This document shows, piece by piece, positions 21,976 to 34,267 of a DNA stretch of 64,000 nt (the stretch's first letter is position 1; every line of letters begins with the position of its first letter). This DNA comes from Zopfochytrium polystomum (taxonomy: Eukaryota > Chytridiomycota > Chytridiomycetes > Chytridiales > Chytridiaceae): positions 362,574 through 426,573 of the forward strand of contig JAIVFJ010000035.1 of NCBI GenBank assembly GCA_025765615.1, in the 5' to 3' direction. A model generated the notes under the pieces. It was not told the DNA's origin. It searched no databases and worked only from the letters and a program-made list of their open reading frames with translations. Made by a program: the position numbers and the translations under genes.

Positions 21976-24900
21976 TCACGCCCCCCTTTCCGCGCTCCTC
22001 CTCCTCGCCATGTCAATCAGCACCCCAATCTCTCCCGAGTCCTCGCACATCCTCCTAAACACGCCCTTGGCCCCTCCCTGCCCCGTCACCTTCCCTTCCA
22101 CCCCCAGCAACTCCAACGGCGTCCCAAACTCGACGACGCGGCCCTGATCCAGCACCAGCACCCTGTCGAGGTCGACGACGGAGCGGAGGCGGTGGGCGAT
22201 GCAAAAGACGGTGGCGTGGGCGAGGTCTCTGCGGACCGTGTCGCGGATGCGGGCGTCGGTGGCGGCGTCGACGGAGGCGGTGGCTTCGTCGAGGAAGATG
22301 AGGCGGGAGCGGCGGAGGAGGGCGCGGGCGAGGCAGAGGAGCTGGCGTTGGCCTTGGGAGAAGTTTGCGCCGTGCTCGAGGACGGGGGTGTCGAGGGTGA
22401 AGGCTGGGATGGAGGAGACGGAGGAGGAGGAGGAGGAGGGGGCGGAGGGGGTGGAGTGGGCCTCGACGGTGTCGGTGAAGTGGGTGGCGCGGAGCGCCCG
22501 CCAGAGGTCTGCGTCGGTGTGCTCGGAGTGCGGGTCGAGGTTGGAGCGGATGGTGCCGTTGAAGAGGACGGGGTCCTGCGGGATGATGGTGAGGCGGGAG
22601 CGGAGGTCGTGGAGGCCCATCGAGGTGATGTCGATGCCGTCGATGGAGATGGATCCGGAGGCGTGTGGGATGATGCGGAAGAAGGCCAGCGAGAGCGTGG
22701 ACTTGCCCGCGCCGGTGCGACCTGTGTTGGTGTTGGAAGAGGGGCCAACAATAAAAAAAGCAAAAACCAAGGACGATTTGGGATGAACGAAATAACTCGG
22801 CCAGGAAGCCCCGCCCAAGCATTACCGACGACACCGATTTTCTCCATTGGCCGCGTCGTAAACGACAGCTGCTTGAGGACGAGCGGCTGATCGGCAGCGT
22901 ATCGGGCGCTCAGGTCCTTCACCACGACTTGACCCTGGTGCGGCCACTGCGGCGGGGGCCGGGATGCGTCCGATCCCTTCAGGTCCTCCTGGTCGATGAG
23001 TGAGTACCTATTGCATCGCTCGACCGAGTGCATTGCGATTTCGAGGTCGGCGTGGCTGCGCAGGAGGGTGATGGAGGCCTCTGAAAACATGGCCGCGTAC
23101 AGGAGCGTCATGCCAGCCCATCCTGGGGAAATTTCGGTCGAGATGACGACGACGCTGGCGCAAAAGACAAAGAAGGCGGAGATGAGATCGGTGCGGACGT
23201 TCAACCAGGCGTTGACCGCCCCTGGGGAAAGGTATTACAATAATGTCAGAAAGCAAGATAAAGGCACACAAGCATCAAAAGAGCAGCACTTACTTGCGTG
23301 GTAAAAACACAAGCCCTTTTTGTCAATGCCCTTCTCGCTCTTTGCCAGAAACATGTCTTCATAGCCGTAGGCTCTGACAGTGCTGACGCCGACCAACGTC
23401 TCGCTGAAGTTGGAGAGGATGGGGCTCAGGGATGCGCTTTCGAGTCTGCACGCGCTGTTGTTCAGCCTGGTTTCCGAAACCAAAACGAATAGAATAGAAA
23501 TGGAAAGCTGGTGGAAAATTCTCTCACCGCGCCAACTCTCGGGAGCTTGCCATGTAACTTTCCGTGACGCTTCGAAAGACGAGCAGGACCGGGACCAAAA
23601 CAAAGAGAAAGAGCGGGGAAAAGTACGAAATGACGAGAATGATAACCGCGGCGCGGGAGGCAAAGGTGACGGTGTCCAGCATCGGGAAAACTATCCCGTC
23701 GTCAACTGAGTTCAAATCTTTTGTGAAGCGATTTAGTATTCGGCCAATTGGGGTGACCTACAGTATTTTTTTTTTTTTTTCCATCGTTGGAAAGTTAGTC
23801 GAAGAAATAGTTGGCATCGTTTGCTTCGCTTCATCAAACCTCGAAGAACCGGAGCGGCGCGCCTAGAATGGCCTGGAGCAGCCTTTCGTGGATGGTCCTG
23901 GACGCGCGGAGGCCCACAAGATGTCCGACGAAATTCAAAGCCGACGTCGCCAAAACTTGACCAAGTCCTATCAATCCGTCTGACAGCGAAGCGAGGGAAG
24001 CGTGATTCGCGAAAAACACGGGCAACAATCAACTAACGAAAAGGGGGCCAGATGGGGAGGTTACGTTCGCTTACATATAGCAACAAAGAACATCGTTTCG
24101 TCCTTCCATAAATGGGAGTCGCCTTGCATCGTCGTAGCAAAATCGATGGCAGTCCCTTCATCTTGCTTACGAAACGACGCGTCGCCTGGCAGCGGGTACA
24201 GCGTGCTGTTTGCAAAAAAACGGTCTTCGGCGGTGTAATTTTGGTGGGCGCTCTCGGTCCATTTCGCCAGCCATCTGGATGGATGTCAAACGTAAAGGGT
24301 AATCTACACTTGAGAGGGTTGCCTCTCATCACTCAATGACCCCCCTTCCCTTTTCCCGCCAACTTACGCATCCTTCAAAAAGCGCAACGCGTTCGCGGCC
24401 GCAAGCGCGACCAACGACGCCGCGAACCACGCGACGCCGGCCGAGGCAAAGTACGAAGCGTACACGGCCGGCTTGACGGAGCCGACCTCCTCGACCTCCT
24501 CAGCGGTTAGCACGGTAGCATCCTCCTTGGCAGCCATCACAGCTTTACGGTCGTTGTCGCCGGCGGCGGCGGCGGCAGCAGAAGCAGCGACAGTCGACGT
24601 TTCCGCCATTGCCGCAGCGACGTCGGCGGGCAGAGCAGCGGCGGCGACGTCTGAGGGTGGACCGTGGGCGGCGACCCTCCCCGCGCGGAGGACGACGAGG
24701 TAGTCCGCGGCGGGGAGGGCGAGGCCGAGTGCGTGGGTGACGAGGACGACGGTGCGGCCGTGCATGGATTTTTTGATAGCGTTGGTGAGGAGGTGAAGTG
24801 CAGTTGGGGGGTCGACGGCGGAGAGCGGGTCGTCGAGGAGGACGATGTTTGCGCGGGAGTAGACGGCGCGGGCGAGGGAGATGCGGTGTTTTTGGCCGCC

Positions 24901-26781
24901 GGAGAGGGAGATGCCGCGCTCGCCGATCTGGGCGAGGTCGCCGCCGGGCAAGGTTTCGAGGTCGCGGACGAGCGCGCAGGCTTCGAGGGTGTGGCGGTAG
25001 CGGGACTCGTCCATGGGCGAGCCCATGGTGATATTGTCGCGGATCGTTGTGTTGAGGAGCCATGCGGTCTGCGCAACGTAAGCGACGGACCCCGGTGCGC
25101 GGTGTCCCGGGAACTGGACAGTGCCGGCCAGTGCCTTGAGTTCTGAAGGTTTACGGGGTTGGGAGTATAATCAAAGAAAGTTTAGGCCAATGACTTGACA
25201 ACAATTGGCCATCTCTCTCACCTCCAAGCAGCGCAAGGATCAGCGTCGTTTTGCCGGAGCCGGTGGCACCCGTCACGACGTTGAGCCCGCTTCGGCGAAA
25301 CGCCACATTCAAGCACTGGAGCGAAAAGTATTCCCCTTCTGCTGCGGTGGAGGGTGAGCCGTCTGCAGCCGCGCCACTCGAAGACGTGAGGGCTTCTCCT
25401 TCGTCCGCGCCGTGCCTGGACTGCTGATCAGAGTCATCCGTTGTGTAGTAGCGAAACGACGCGTCGCGGAACGCCAGCGGCTCTTCGCCGTTTGCTTCGC
25501 CGGTTCCGTCGCGGCGCGCTTCAAGCTCAAAGTCGTTCAGACTTTGTTCGATTCGGTCGAGGGCGACTTTGGCTTGCAACATGAACAAGTAGTGGGACGG
25601 GCCGATGGAGAGTGCGTCCGCGACGCGCTCCAGCAAGATGACCGTGGTGAAAGCAGTAGCAGCGTCGAGGACGCGGCCTGCAAAGAGGGTGTAACTGGCA
25701 AAAGTCGCAAACACGCAGAGCACAAAAGTGAAGTATGAGATGAAGGCGGTGACGATCCAGAGGAGCGAGACTTTGAACTGCAGCGAGAGCTCGGCGTTTC
25801 GAATGTCGCAGATCTTGGCGGCGAACTGGTCTTCCCAGCCAAAAAATTTGATGATCCGTATTCCAGTCAGAACCTGGTTCGGGTATTTGCCAGCGGTTGG
25901 GTTGAGAGAAAATCGAGTCATCTTTTCATTGCGTGGGTGCCACATACCTCATTCATGCGCGACACTCGGTTGTCGCCCACTTTGGTTTTTTGCTCGTGCA
26001 GCTTTCTTGCGCGGAAGCCCAGGCAGCTCGCCAGCGGACCGTTGAACGCAAGCACGGCGATACCGGGAAGGCAGGACCAACCAATCACGAAACACAAGCT
26101 TGCAAAGGCGAGAACGAGGTTGAGCGGAAAGGTCAACAGCGGCAAGTGGGAGTAGCAGAGAAAGCCGAACACGCGGTCCACGTCGACAGCCATCATGCTC
26201 AGAACTTTGCCCTGGAAAAGGAGGGAAATAGGTGAGTCAGGGGGTATGGGAGGCAGGGAAACTCACAGCGTTGGCCTCGCCACTGTCTCCCTTCCCGTTG
26301 CTCGTCTCCGAAGCGTTACCCGCAGTTTGCGTCGTGTCCTTGTCGGTCGTCGATGTCGCCGCCGCCTTCGCCGCGGTTTTCGCCCTCCGGGGTGCGAGAC
26401 CTGCAGGGCGGCGCAGGGCCTTTGCGTAGAGTTCGGACCAGAGGGTTGCGGCGGCAGCCATGCCGACGCGGCGCGCGCCAAAGTACATTTGGCTGTTTGC
26501 GGCGGCGCGAGCAGCGTTTGCGAGCAGCATCGCGAGAAGGATGGCCCATCCGACTGCGTAGGAGCGCTGCGGGTTCTCGAGCCAGGAGAGAATCAGGTTG
26601 AGGAAGAAGGGCGGGGCGAAGGCGAGGACGGACGCGGCGAGCGCGCCGCCGTACTCGACGGCGAGCGAGTCAAGGTTGGCCAGCACGAGGGCGACGATGA
26701 GCGGGCGTTTGGGTTTGCTGGGGCATCACATGTTTCGATTTGTTATTTGTTGTTGTTTCGGTTGGTGTTGTTGTTGTTGGT

Positions 26782-26843
<62 letters not shown>

Positions 26844-28159
26844 GGGTCAGACACAAAAAAGGCAGCACGCACACACACACACACACACACACTCTCCCCT
26901 CTCTCACGTGCTGTGACTGTCATAGTGATAGCGTCGGCGGAAGCGTGTGGCGGCGGCGCGCGTCGTGTCACGGTCGCGCAGCCGCCACAGGTCGCTCTCG
27001 GAGAGCGTCTTTCGCTCGCCCAGGGCGACCAGCGGCGTGACCCACGCGAACGTCCAGCGCGACAGCAGGGACGCGCTCGCCTCACACGTGACCTGTATTG
27101 ATCGTGTGTGGGTGTGTGAGTATGGGTGTGTGTGTGTCTCCGTGAGATCTGCATTTGACAAGAACCTGTGCGTCGCCCTTGGCCGCCGCGACCTCGCCGT
27201 CGCGTCGGAACCGCACGTACTGGCGCGCCAGGTTCAGCCCCAGGAGAAGGAGGACGGCCGCCGCCGTGGCCAAGGCACTCCCTGCAGCACTCGCTGCAGC
27301 ACCACCACCATTGCCGTTGCCGTCGTCGTTTTCGAGGAATGACAGCGCGTACAGCTCCGAAAGGCCCGCGGCAGCCGCCAGCGCAAAGTAGATGCACGAG
27401 CGGCGCAGGAAAGCGGCCGCAGCAGCAGCAGCAGCCGAGGACGAGGACGTTGTTGTGGTGGACAGCGCCAACGCGACGACCGTGCACGCCGAGACGGCCT
27501 GTGCGGGGGTTGGCTTTTCAGTTTTTTTTTCTTTTTTTTTCTTTTTTTTTTTTTCTATCGGAATGGCAAACGCGCCCCCACCGTACCTGAGCAGCAACGT
27601 TGAGCCACCCCACAATCTGCCCCGCCTTCACCCCGCGATCGGCCGTTGTTGCGACGGATGCGGCCGCGCCGGCAGCGCCGACGGCCGCGCACGCGACGGG
27701 GACGGCCGCCCAGCGCAGCCACCAATCGGCCGCAGCCAGGGAGCCGTCCACGGCCGGATCGCGGACGTGCTTGTCGTCGTCGTCGTCGTCCTCCATCTCC
27801 TCCCCCTGCTCCTGCTCCGCGCCGTTGTCGTCGTCGTCAGCGACGCGGCGGTATGACGCCTCCTCTTCCCCGACCGGGCTGGCTGAGGAGCGGCGGCGGC
27901 GGCCGCGGAAGTGGAGAAGAACCTGGTGGAGGAGGAAAGCTAGGCCCGCGGCGAGGATGAAAACGTCGGCGACGGCCGCCAGCACCATCGCAGCAGCCTC
28001 GGCAAGAGCCGCGTTGTTGTTGTTGTCGCCGCCGCGGGTGTCGTCCGAGACGCCAACCGCCACCGCCACCGCCGCCGCCGCAGCCGCCACCGACCTCGAC
28101 AGCGTCGTCGTCGTCGTCGTCACCACCAGCATCACCGCCACCATCGGCATCTTCTTCAT
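21976..28159 (-). CDS. ABCC-type (MRP-like) ABC transporter, about 13 exons
   Basis: Exons fitted by phase: 28159-27587, 27498-27166, 27092-26908, 26717-26267, 26211-25948, 25873-25222, 25142-24368, 24274-24075, four more between about 24000 and 22830, and 22721-21976; the junction near 24075-24000 did not fit cleanly. Order: N-terminal membrane region, first transmembrane domain, nucleotide-binding domain 1 (Walker A GATGSGKTT, signature LSGGQKHR, Walker B LLDDPLSAVD), second transmembrane domain (PIGRILNRFTKD), nucleotide-binding domain 2 (GRTGAGKST split by the last intron, FSQGQRQ, LIFLDEATASVD). Asp instead of Glu after Walker B in domain 1 is normal for ABCC proteins. It would export conjugates or other organic anions at vacuolar or plasma membrane. 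The start at MKKMPMV is chosen because the longer frame adds only a Lys-rich leader. An acidic loop (DDDDDD) follows the first membrane segments. Confidence 0.88.
26786..26892. repeat. (GA)n and (CA)n microsatellites inside an intron
   Basis: About 55 bases of GA repeat and 26 of CA repeat lie within the intron between the third and fourth exons of the ABC transporter gene (26907-26718). Confidence 0.9.
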
Positions 28160-28989
28160 CTCGTCGTTTCGTTCGTCTGTGGGCGTTTCCTTTCCCTTTA
28201 TTTTTCTTCTTTTCTTTCTTTCTTTCTTTTTTTCTTTGTTTTCTTCTTCGATGTACATAATATAATATTTTATTGTTTTGTTTTTTCATTTCCTTTCTTT
28301 CTTTTCTTCTTCTTTTTCTTTTTCTATTTTCTATTCTTTTCTTTTCTTTTCTTTCCTTTTCTTTCTTTCTCCTTCCTTTTTCTCTCGCCACTCTTTCCAT
28401 TTCAGAACTCCCTCCGACAGGGCGACTGCGCCCAAGACGGATATGACAACAAAAAGGCAAACAAACAAAGGATGAGGCCCCAAAAAGTGGCGCCAATTCA
28501 TTAATAAGACCCATATTGAGCGTAATCAGCTTTGGGTTTTGGACAATTAAAAAGGCAAGCACACTGTAAAAAAGAAAAGAAAAAAAAAAAAAAAAAGAAA
28601 GACCCGGAATGCCCCGGGAAATGCCTGAACGTTGTCCTGTCTTTCGCTTTGGTTTTTTTTATTTTATATTTTTTCTTTTTCTTTCAATGGGCTCCTTGAG
28701 TCGAACGAGTTTTTGCTTGGCACGTGCTTCATACCAAGGTGCGCGTTCCCCGCGCTGGAGGCGTTTTACAGGACCGCGCGTCGATGCTGGAAACATGCCG
28801 CGGCTCAGCACGCCTCGAAGGCAGGCTGGCAGGGAAGGTTCACTGCGCAGAGACGGCCATCAACTGACTGAATGACGTACATACATTTTCCGAACGACTT
28901 TGCCGAGCCAACTACATGTCCAATGAGGCACCAGGGGGAAGATAGGCACTGCCACCACACCCCCCCATCACTTGGCAAAATTGACCCCT
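28160..28989. other. intergenic, pyrimidine-rich
   Basis: Promoter side of the ABC transporter. On the plus strand about 200 bases are almost pure T/C (28190-28390). No gene is supported to the end of the neighbouring paralogue at 28990. Confidence 0.45.
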
Positions 28990-30183
28990 TCAAGCGCTCC
29001 TATCCGACGCCTGCGCGAGCCGCATCTTCAGGGCGTCGCGCCTCGCCAGCACGGCCTCGCGCAGCGACTGCGCGTTCCTTGGCCCCACAACCCGCACGTT
29101 TGGCTCGTCGCCCCCGATCGCGATCTCAACGTCCGAGCCCCCGGACTCCTGCGGGGTCTTGTGTCCGCGGACGAACACGTCGCGCACCTTTTCGAGCGCG
29201 ATCCAGCGGTCGACACCGCTGGTCGAGACGTAGCGGAGGCTGTGGTCCGTCATGGTGAAGCGCTGGGCGGCTTCGTCGGGGGTTGTTCCATAGAATTCCG
29301 CGACGAAGTCTGCAGGGGTCGGAGCGAGGGCAGAGGTCACGAGGGGCCGGGTTAGTGCAGATGGCCACGTGACGAACAACCACATCTGAGGAAACCTGCT
29401 GCGTCTCCCGGAGCAACCGATCCAAGCACAGCCGCATTTCGCCTCCTTATTATGAGCTCCTGCACCTCAACGGGGCTCCGCGGCGCACGTACGACCGCAC
29501 CCAAATAGTCCTTTTCGCCCGACGTGTTTTTTTTTCGACATCTCGGTCTCTTCGTCCGACGAGACCTTGATGATGGGAATCTCTGCGCAGCAGCACACGG
29601 ACTCGGTCTTTGCCGTGACCTCCAGTCGGCGTACCCTACGAGGCGGAGGTCTTGGTACGCGTCCGGGTTGTTGTCGCTCGGGCGCCGCTCGAGGACGCCG
29701 TTGGAGTCGAGGATGGTGTGGGTCCGCTCGCCGGTGGATTTCGCGGCGGCGAGGCAGCCGGCGACGCAGGGGAGGAAGACGAGGCCGACGCAGCCGCTTA
29801 AGCCCAGCACGGCGGTCCACATGCAAAAGTCGTGGCTGTAGAGGGCGTCGTGGTCGATTGCGACGACGTACTCGGCGCTGTCGGCGGCGGCGGCGGCGCT
29901 CGAGGGTGGCGGAGGCGGCGGGGTTGCCATTTGCGGCTGGAGGGTCGGGCTCGTGTGGTCGGAGGCTTGGGGTTTGCGTCGTTAACGTTGGGTGCGTGAG
30001 ATTGGGATTGGAGGGGATGGATGGTGGAAAGGACATGAGAGGAGGCATCGTCAAATCGGGGGTGGCGGAAGGTTGGGAAGCGCGCCCGCCGGGCGTCGCT
30101 CGTCGTCGTGCCAGCTGTGTTACAAGCGTCCTACCCCACGCCGTCTCGATGATGTTCGGCGCCGGCGGCGGCTGCGCGGCCAT
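28990..30183 (-). CDS. membrane protein, paralogue 2 (three exons)
   Basis: Exons 30183-30135, 29965-29396 and 29309-28990 give 312 residues and match the exon structure of the gene at 20311-21522: a tiny first exon ending ETAWG in the same phase, then ASDHTSPTLQPQ, proline run, EYVVAIDHDALYSHD and a hydrophobic segment (VLGLSGCVGLVFLPC). The third exon aligns throughout (DFVAEFYGTTPDEA; RWIALEKVRDVFVRG). In the middle, 29625-29525, the good match to the paralogue (VTAKTESVCCCAEIPIIKV) lies in another frame, although the reading frame itself stays open. Two compensating single-base changes, one in a run of eight A, would explain this. Function unknown. Confidence 0.7.
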
Positions 30184-31337
30184 TTGTGTGCTTCCCTCTG
30201 TGTTGCTCGATAGATTTAGGGGTTTGGTGAGACAATCGGGGGGTCTAATTGAAGGGGCGCGGGCGGGCCTGGCGCGTGGGCCATTTCCACGAACCCGATT
30301 GGACGCGCAGCCGGAATAATGTTAAAAACTTTGGATCGATGAAGACAAATGGTCACAAGGCCAAAACACAGACCGCGCCTTATCCAGCGTGACAAGCCAG
30401 GCTGGAAGGCAAGCGCCAAAGACGTGCGAGGACTCCACTCGACATGATCGTGCGACAGGGCAAGTGACTGCGAGAACTAAAGCTTAAGCCCAGAAAGAAG
30501 GGGAAAAGTAGAAATGTAGAAAAGTGGTTTCGAAGAAAGGAGAGAACGAAACCTGGGAGACAGTGCTCTCGATCGACCTCTTCGCAAAAGAACTTGGCCT
30601 TGAGAAAACCGCTGTGTACGTTCAGGCTCGAATCAAACAAAGATTCGGATTCGGGTCGATTTGATTCAATTTTTCAGGCTGGACCGCTTCCGGTTGTGGT
30701 AGTTTTGAATTAAATCAAACAGGAAAACCAAAGGACACCTCAAGGAATGCGCCCAGACCACTGATTTCGCGCAATTTTATAATTCAAAGGCAACCTTCGA
30801 ATTCAATTCAGCTGAAACGTATGATCGAACCGAACACAATCGCTGTTTTTGACTCAACTTGACCTGACCCGTTTTGACCCGAGACATCAGGTCAAACTCG
30901 AACTTTTTACACTGTGGGTCATGGCTGGTCACTTGCTACCATTTTGCATCAGAAACGGATCTGTAGCTACCATTTTTAGCAAGATGGTAGCTCTGGGACC
31001 AGACATTCTCTGGGGGGGGAGTGGGGATTGAAACCAGAAGCAAGAAAAATGATGGTGGGAGCTCCGGTTTTTCAAGAATGGGAGCTGGGGGCAACCAGTT
31101 TTTCAAGTCGAGTGGATGTGGCTGTGGGCGGTTGGGTTTGGTGCATTCTCGATTGCTTGTGTTTCCATGCACAAGTTCCCAGCTGGTGACCTTCCAATCC
31201 CAACATGGTCTGCTCACTACTCTCTTTCCCCCCCTTGTCACTGGCAACAACAACTAGTGAGTGCAGCGGTCTATCAAGATTCTCCACCTGAGTGGCTTCA
31301 CACCATCCAAGTCCACAGGGTGGAATTAGAGGCACAG

Positions 31338-31424
31338 GGGGTTTCCAGGACTTGAACCCGGTAACCCTAACCCTGGAGTCTCTTGATTCGTAGTCAAGCG
31401 CGGTAACCATTTTGCCACATGCCC
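31338..31424 (-). pseudogene. tRNA-Arg(ACG) relic with expanded variable loop
   Basis: The D-arm region (TGGCAAAATGGTTACCGCG) and a five-pair anticodon stem CTTGA/TCAAG around loop CTACGAA resemble the intact tRNA-Arg at 33039. A T-arm (CCGGGTTCAAGTCCTGG) is present. The acceptor stem does not pair, and the variable loop is lengthened by AGGGTTAGGGTT, which looks like two telomere-type repeats. It is not a functional tRNA. Confidence 0.6.
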
Positions 31425-32019
31425 ACATTAGCGCCTTTGGCTTGTATGATTCCATCACTATCTTAGGACTTCCAAACGCATGACTCTTTAAGTCAAATCA
31501 ACCCCTCAGCGCTAAAATGCAATCACAGTTACCCCAATCCCATTCCCAAGATCTTCCGCAGTATGAAATACAGAGCCCCTGCTGCATCAGGTCCAGAGAA
31601 GCATAATCCAAGATCCTGATTAAGGGGGAATATCTGTATCCTCTTTAAAACACAGGCACATACAGATGAGGCAGATATGAGCCTGTTTTTTTCTTTCTTT
31701 TTTTTGCTCACATATGGGAGGATTCCCAGACAAAATAGTTATCCAGTCATATCTTTTATTGCTGCATGTGTGGCATACAAGCAAACTTTGCTCCCACATC
31801 TGCAAGGGCAGCTGCATTCTGGTGCTTTAAGGCTAACTGCACCCAACTTAGCTTCATCCAGTAGATCTGTTTTCAGCTTTTTGGGATGGCAGCCTCGCCC
31901 AAAATGAAGAAAAGAAAACCAAAAAGAGTCCTGCAAAACCTGAAAACCTCCAGAGTTTAGTAAGTGGTTTTTCAGAGGGCAAGGCAGCAGCCTTGGAGAT
32001 GGCAGGGTTGGAGTTCCAC

Positions 32020-32177
32020 ATACAGACCTTGCCTGGCTTCCCAGTTTCAAAGTTTGCCTCCTCTGTCCAAATAACCTTGGCCAAATCGTTGACAGTCCAG
32101 TCCTTATGCTTGGAACCATTTGAAGACAAGAAAGACCTCTTCTCTGAGACGTGACTGTGAATTTCAAGCTGGTGCAA
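32020..32177 (-). pseudogene. Tc1/mariner transposase fragment (first catalytic region)
   Basis: The minus strand reads SEKRSFLSSNGSKHKDWTVNDL and then VIWTEEANFETG, which aligns with the Tc1 pattern KHKDWT...VIWTDESKFE. The first catalytic Asp is replaced by Glu. Nothing on either side continues the transposase clearly. It is a dead scrap, and because the parts differ it need not belong to the remnant at 840-1216. Confidence 0.75.
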
Positions 32178-33038
32178 GGGCTTCCAAATGGTTCTTGTTA
32201 TAACAAGGGAAAATTTGACATGAGTTCATGATGTCTCCAACAAATTGTCGCTTCAAATTGTCACTATTGTTACAAGACACCTCAGAGCCTTTTGTTGCTC
32301 AAGCAAAATATTGTAGATTATAGGCTGCAGACTGAGGGCTTTTTTGGGCATCCACTGCATGGAAGATCCACCAGGCTCCCTGACTTGTCAAAACAGGGTA
32401 TGATAATTTAGGCCCTTGATTACTGGATGGTATCAAAGCGGCTGATCTTGCAAAGGCTCTGTTCCTTTGCATGTAAGTAAACAACTGTCTTGCATGTGGC
32501 AGCATTGTGTTTTGTGTGATTCTGCTTCTCAGTGCTGAATTTGGAGGTGATCTGAGAGATGGAGGCAGCATGTTACGGGACACTGATGGTGGTGGGAGGA
32601 GGCTGTTTTGACTCGGTTTAGCTATTTGAGATATGATGGAAAAGTGTTTTCCCACTGTGGAGAGAGAGCGTGTGTGCCCCCATGCAAAGTTGTGTTGTGC
32701 AGCATGTGCAATCACTTGGGTTACTGGGGTGGGATACTTGGCCTGCCAATTCCAACAGACCATTATCCTTCCTTAGCTATCTAAATGCCAAACTGACAGC
32801 AAGCACAAGTTACAACAGACAGCATCGGTGGGCAAAGTCTCGTTGCTTGAGTCCAGTTTGATTGGCAGGATCCTGATTGTTGCACCTTCATGCTGTTAAT
32901 CCCCTTGCCATTGGTCCTCTTGAACACTAGCCACCTGCAGAACGGTAAGGACACCAGCTAAAAAAAAAAAACAAAAAAAAAAACAGGAAATGAGCAGGGG
33001 GGATTTTACGGGTCTCGCTGCTTGGCTGAATTTGGTGT

Positions 33039-33111
33039 GGGCATATGGCGAAATGGTTACCGCGTTCGACTTCGGATCGAAAGATTGCAGGTTCGAGTCC
33101 TGCTATGCTCG
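33039..33111 (+). tRNA. tRNA-Arg(TCG)
   Basis: This folds as a complete 73-base tRNA. The acceptor GGGCATA pairs with TATGCTC (one G-U), the D-arm has loop AATGGTTA, and the anticodon stem TTCGA/TCGAA encloses loop CTTCGGA with anticodon TCG. The variable loop has five bases, and the T-arm is GCAGG-TTCGAGT-CCTGC. The discriminator base is G. No intron. It decodes CGA. Confidence 0.92.
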
Positions 33112-33550
33112 GGACCGCTGGAGATTCTTGGATGTCTTCAGTTACAGCAACAGCACCAGGATTTTGCATGCAAGCAGCTTTTAGTAAGCAAACTTCCAGC
33201 CAAGCTCATGCTTCAATACTGCAGTTGCAGAGGATCTCGCTGTCTTGCCAGACCCCCCAAGTTACGTTTTGTCGCTGGCCAAAGGTGTTGATTGGCCAGT
33301 TCCATTTTTCAATAAAACAGAAAAATTGTTCCACAAGACAATTCCCTTTTTATTCAAGATCTGACAATTTGCCCAACTGCTGTTGCCTAATTTTCTGTGC
33401 CAACATTTGCATCTGCACATCCTCCCCAGTCACGAAAAGTCATCATTGCCTGTTACTTTCATCTGGAGTGTCAGTTGCTTTTCAGACTGGAACAAGTACA
33501 AGCTGCATTCCTTTTGCCTTTGTCTTCCACAAGGTTTGAGAGTTTGTACT

Positions 33551-34267
33551 TGTCAGGAACATGGCAGGACAGGCAAGGCAGACAAGGAACTGAGAGGAGT
33601 GATGATTGTGTTGTAAACAATCTTGAGGGATGGGACAGGTCCCAATCCCCCTTTTATACCTTTTGTTAGGTGGAACTGAATGGTTAGCAGCAAGAGGCAC
33701 AAGATAAACCTGAACCTATTGTGACTGTCAGTTATCGTTCTCACGATGCCCATGGGAGAGCGAGCCACTGCCAATGCAGACCTGGGCGCTGGCTTGCGCT
33801 GATGACAAATACCCCGAGTATTAAGTGGAACAGAAACCCGGTGTCAACAGTTTTCCTCCTCCTCTGCTCAAGCAGATAATATAGGAGAGGTTTTTACCCT
33901 GTGCTGGTTACGCTTGCCTAGCAACTATTACAGCGTGTATATCATCATCATGTATCAATAATTCATAACAGAGTTTTTTCTCTTTCTCTCCAAGTTGGGG
34001 AGAAGGACCAACCACAAACACACATCTCCACTTCATTCACTCCTTCCACTCACTCACTCAGAGTAGACTGTTTACACCTTTTGAGAGTCTTCCTTGTCAA
34101 GACTCAAAGAAAGTTCCAGAAAGAGCAACTAGCAATACAATGATACCAATGATACCAATGACAACAAGACAAGTCAGGAAAGCAAAGAGGTTCCAGAAGG
34201 TTCCACAAGGTTCCATGAAGGAATGCTCTAGAAAGTTCCAGAGGTTTCCAGAGGGTGATTCACAACA
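33551..34267 (-). repeat. LTR-A copy split by a nested LTR-B
   Basis: The two halves (33551-33663 and 34077-34267) together match the LTR of the Ty3/gypsy element at 60990-61342, including the TATA region and a heat-shock pentamer array. Another LTR (33664-34076) is inserted in between. The flanking five bases (GTACT and AACTT) do not match, so the outer copy has lost its original surroundings, or it arose by recombination. Confidence 0.88.
33664..34076. repeat. LTR-B copy 2, nested solo LTR
   Basis: A 413-base copy with TG...CA ends (TGTTAGGTGG to GTTTACA), flanked by a perfect target duplication CCTTT (33659-33663 and 34077-34081). It sits inside the LTR-A copy, so LTR-B moved after LTR-A at this place. 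Confidence 0.92.

Larger units (their letters stand above)
30184..33038. other. repeat-zone DNA
   Basis: The base composition falls here. Apart from a tRNA relic (31338-31424) and a Tc1 scrap (32020-32177), I find no supported gene. A minus-strand frame at 32299-32763 is open but resembles nothing known. Confidence 0.4.

Noticed and set aside
22086..23204. Second frame over the last ABC transporter exons
   Set aside because: It enters the wrong frame after the intron at the Walker A motif; the Ser/Thr/Pro-rich part is a shadow.
28609..28875. Plus-strand frame with a hydrophobic start
   Set aside because: The hydrophobic stretch is a T-rich tract; the frame has no supporting context or motif.
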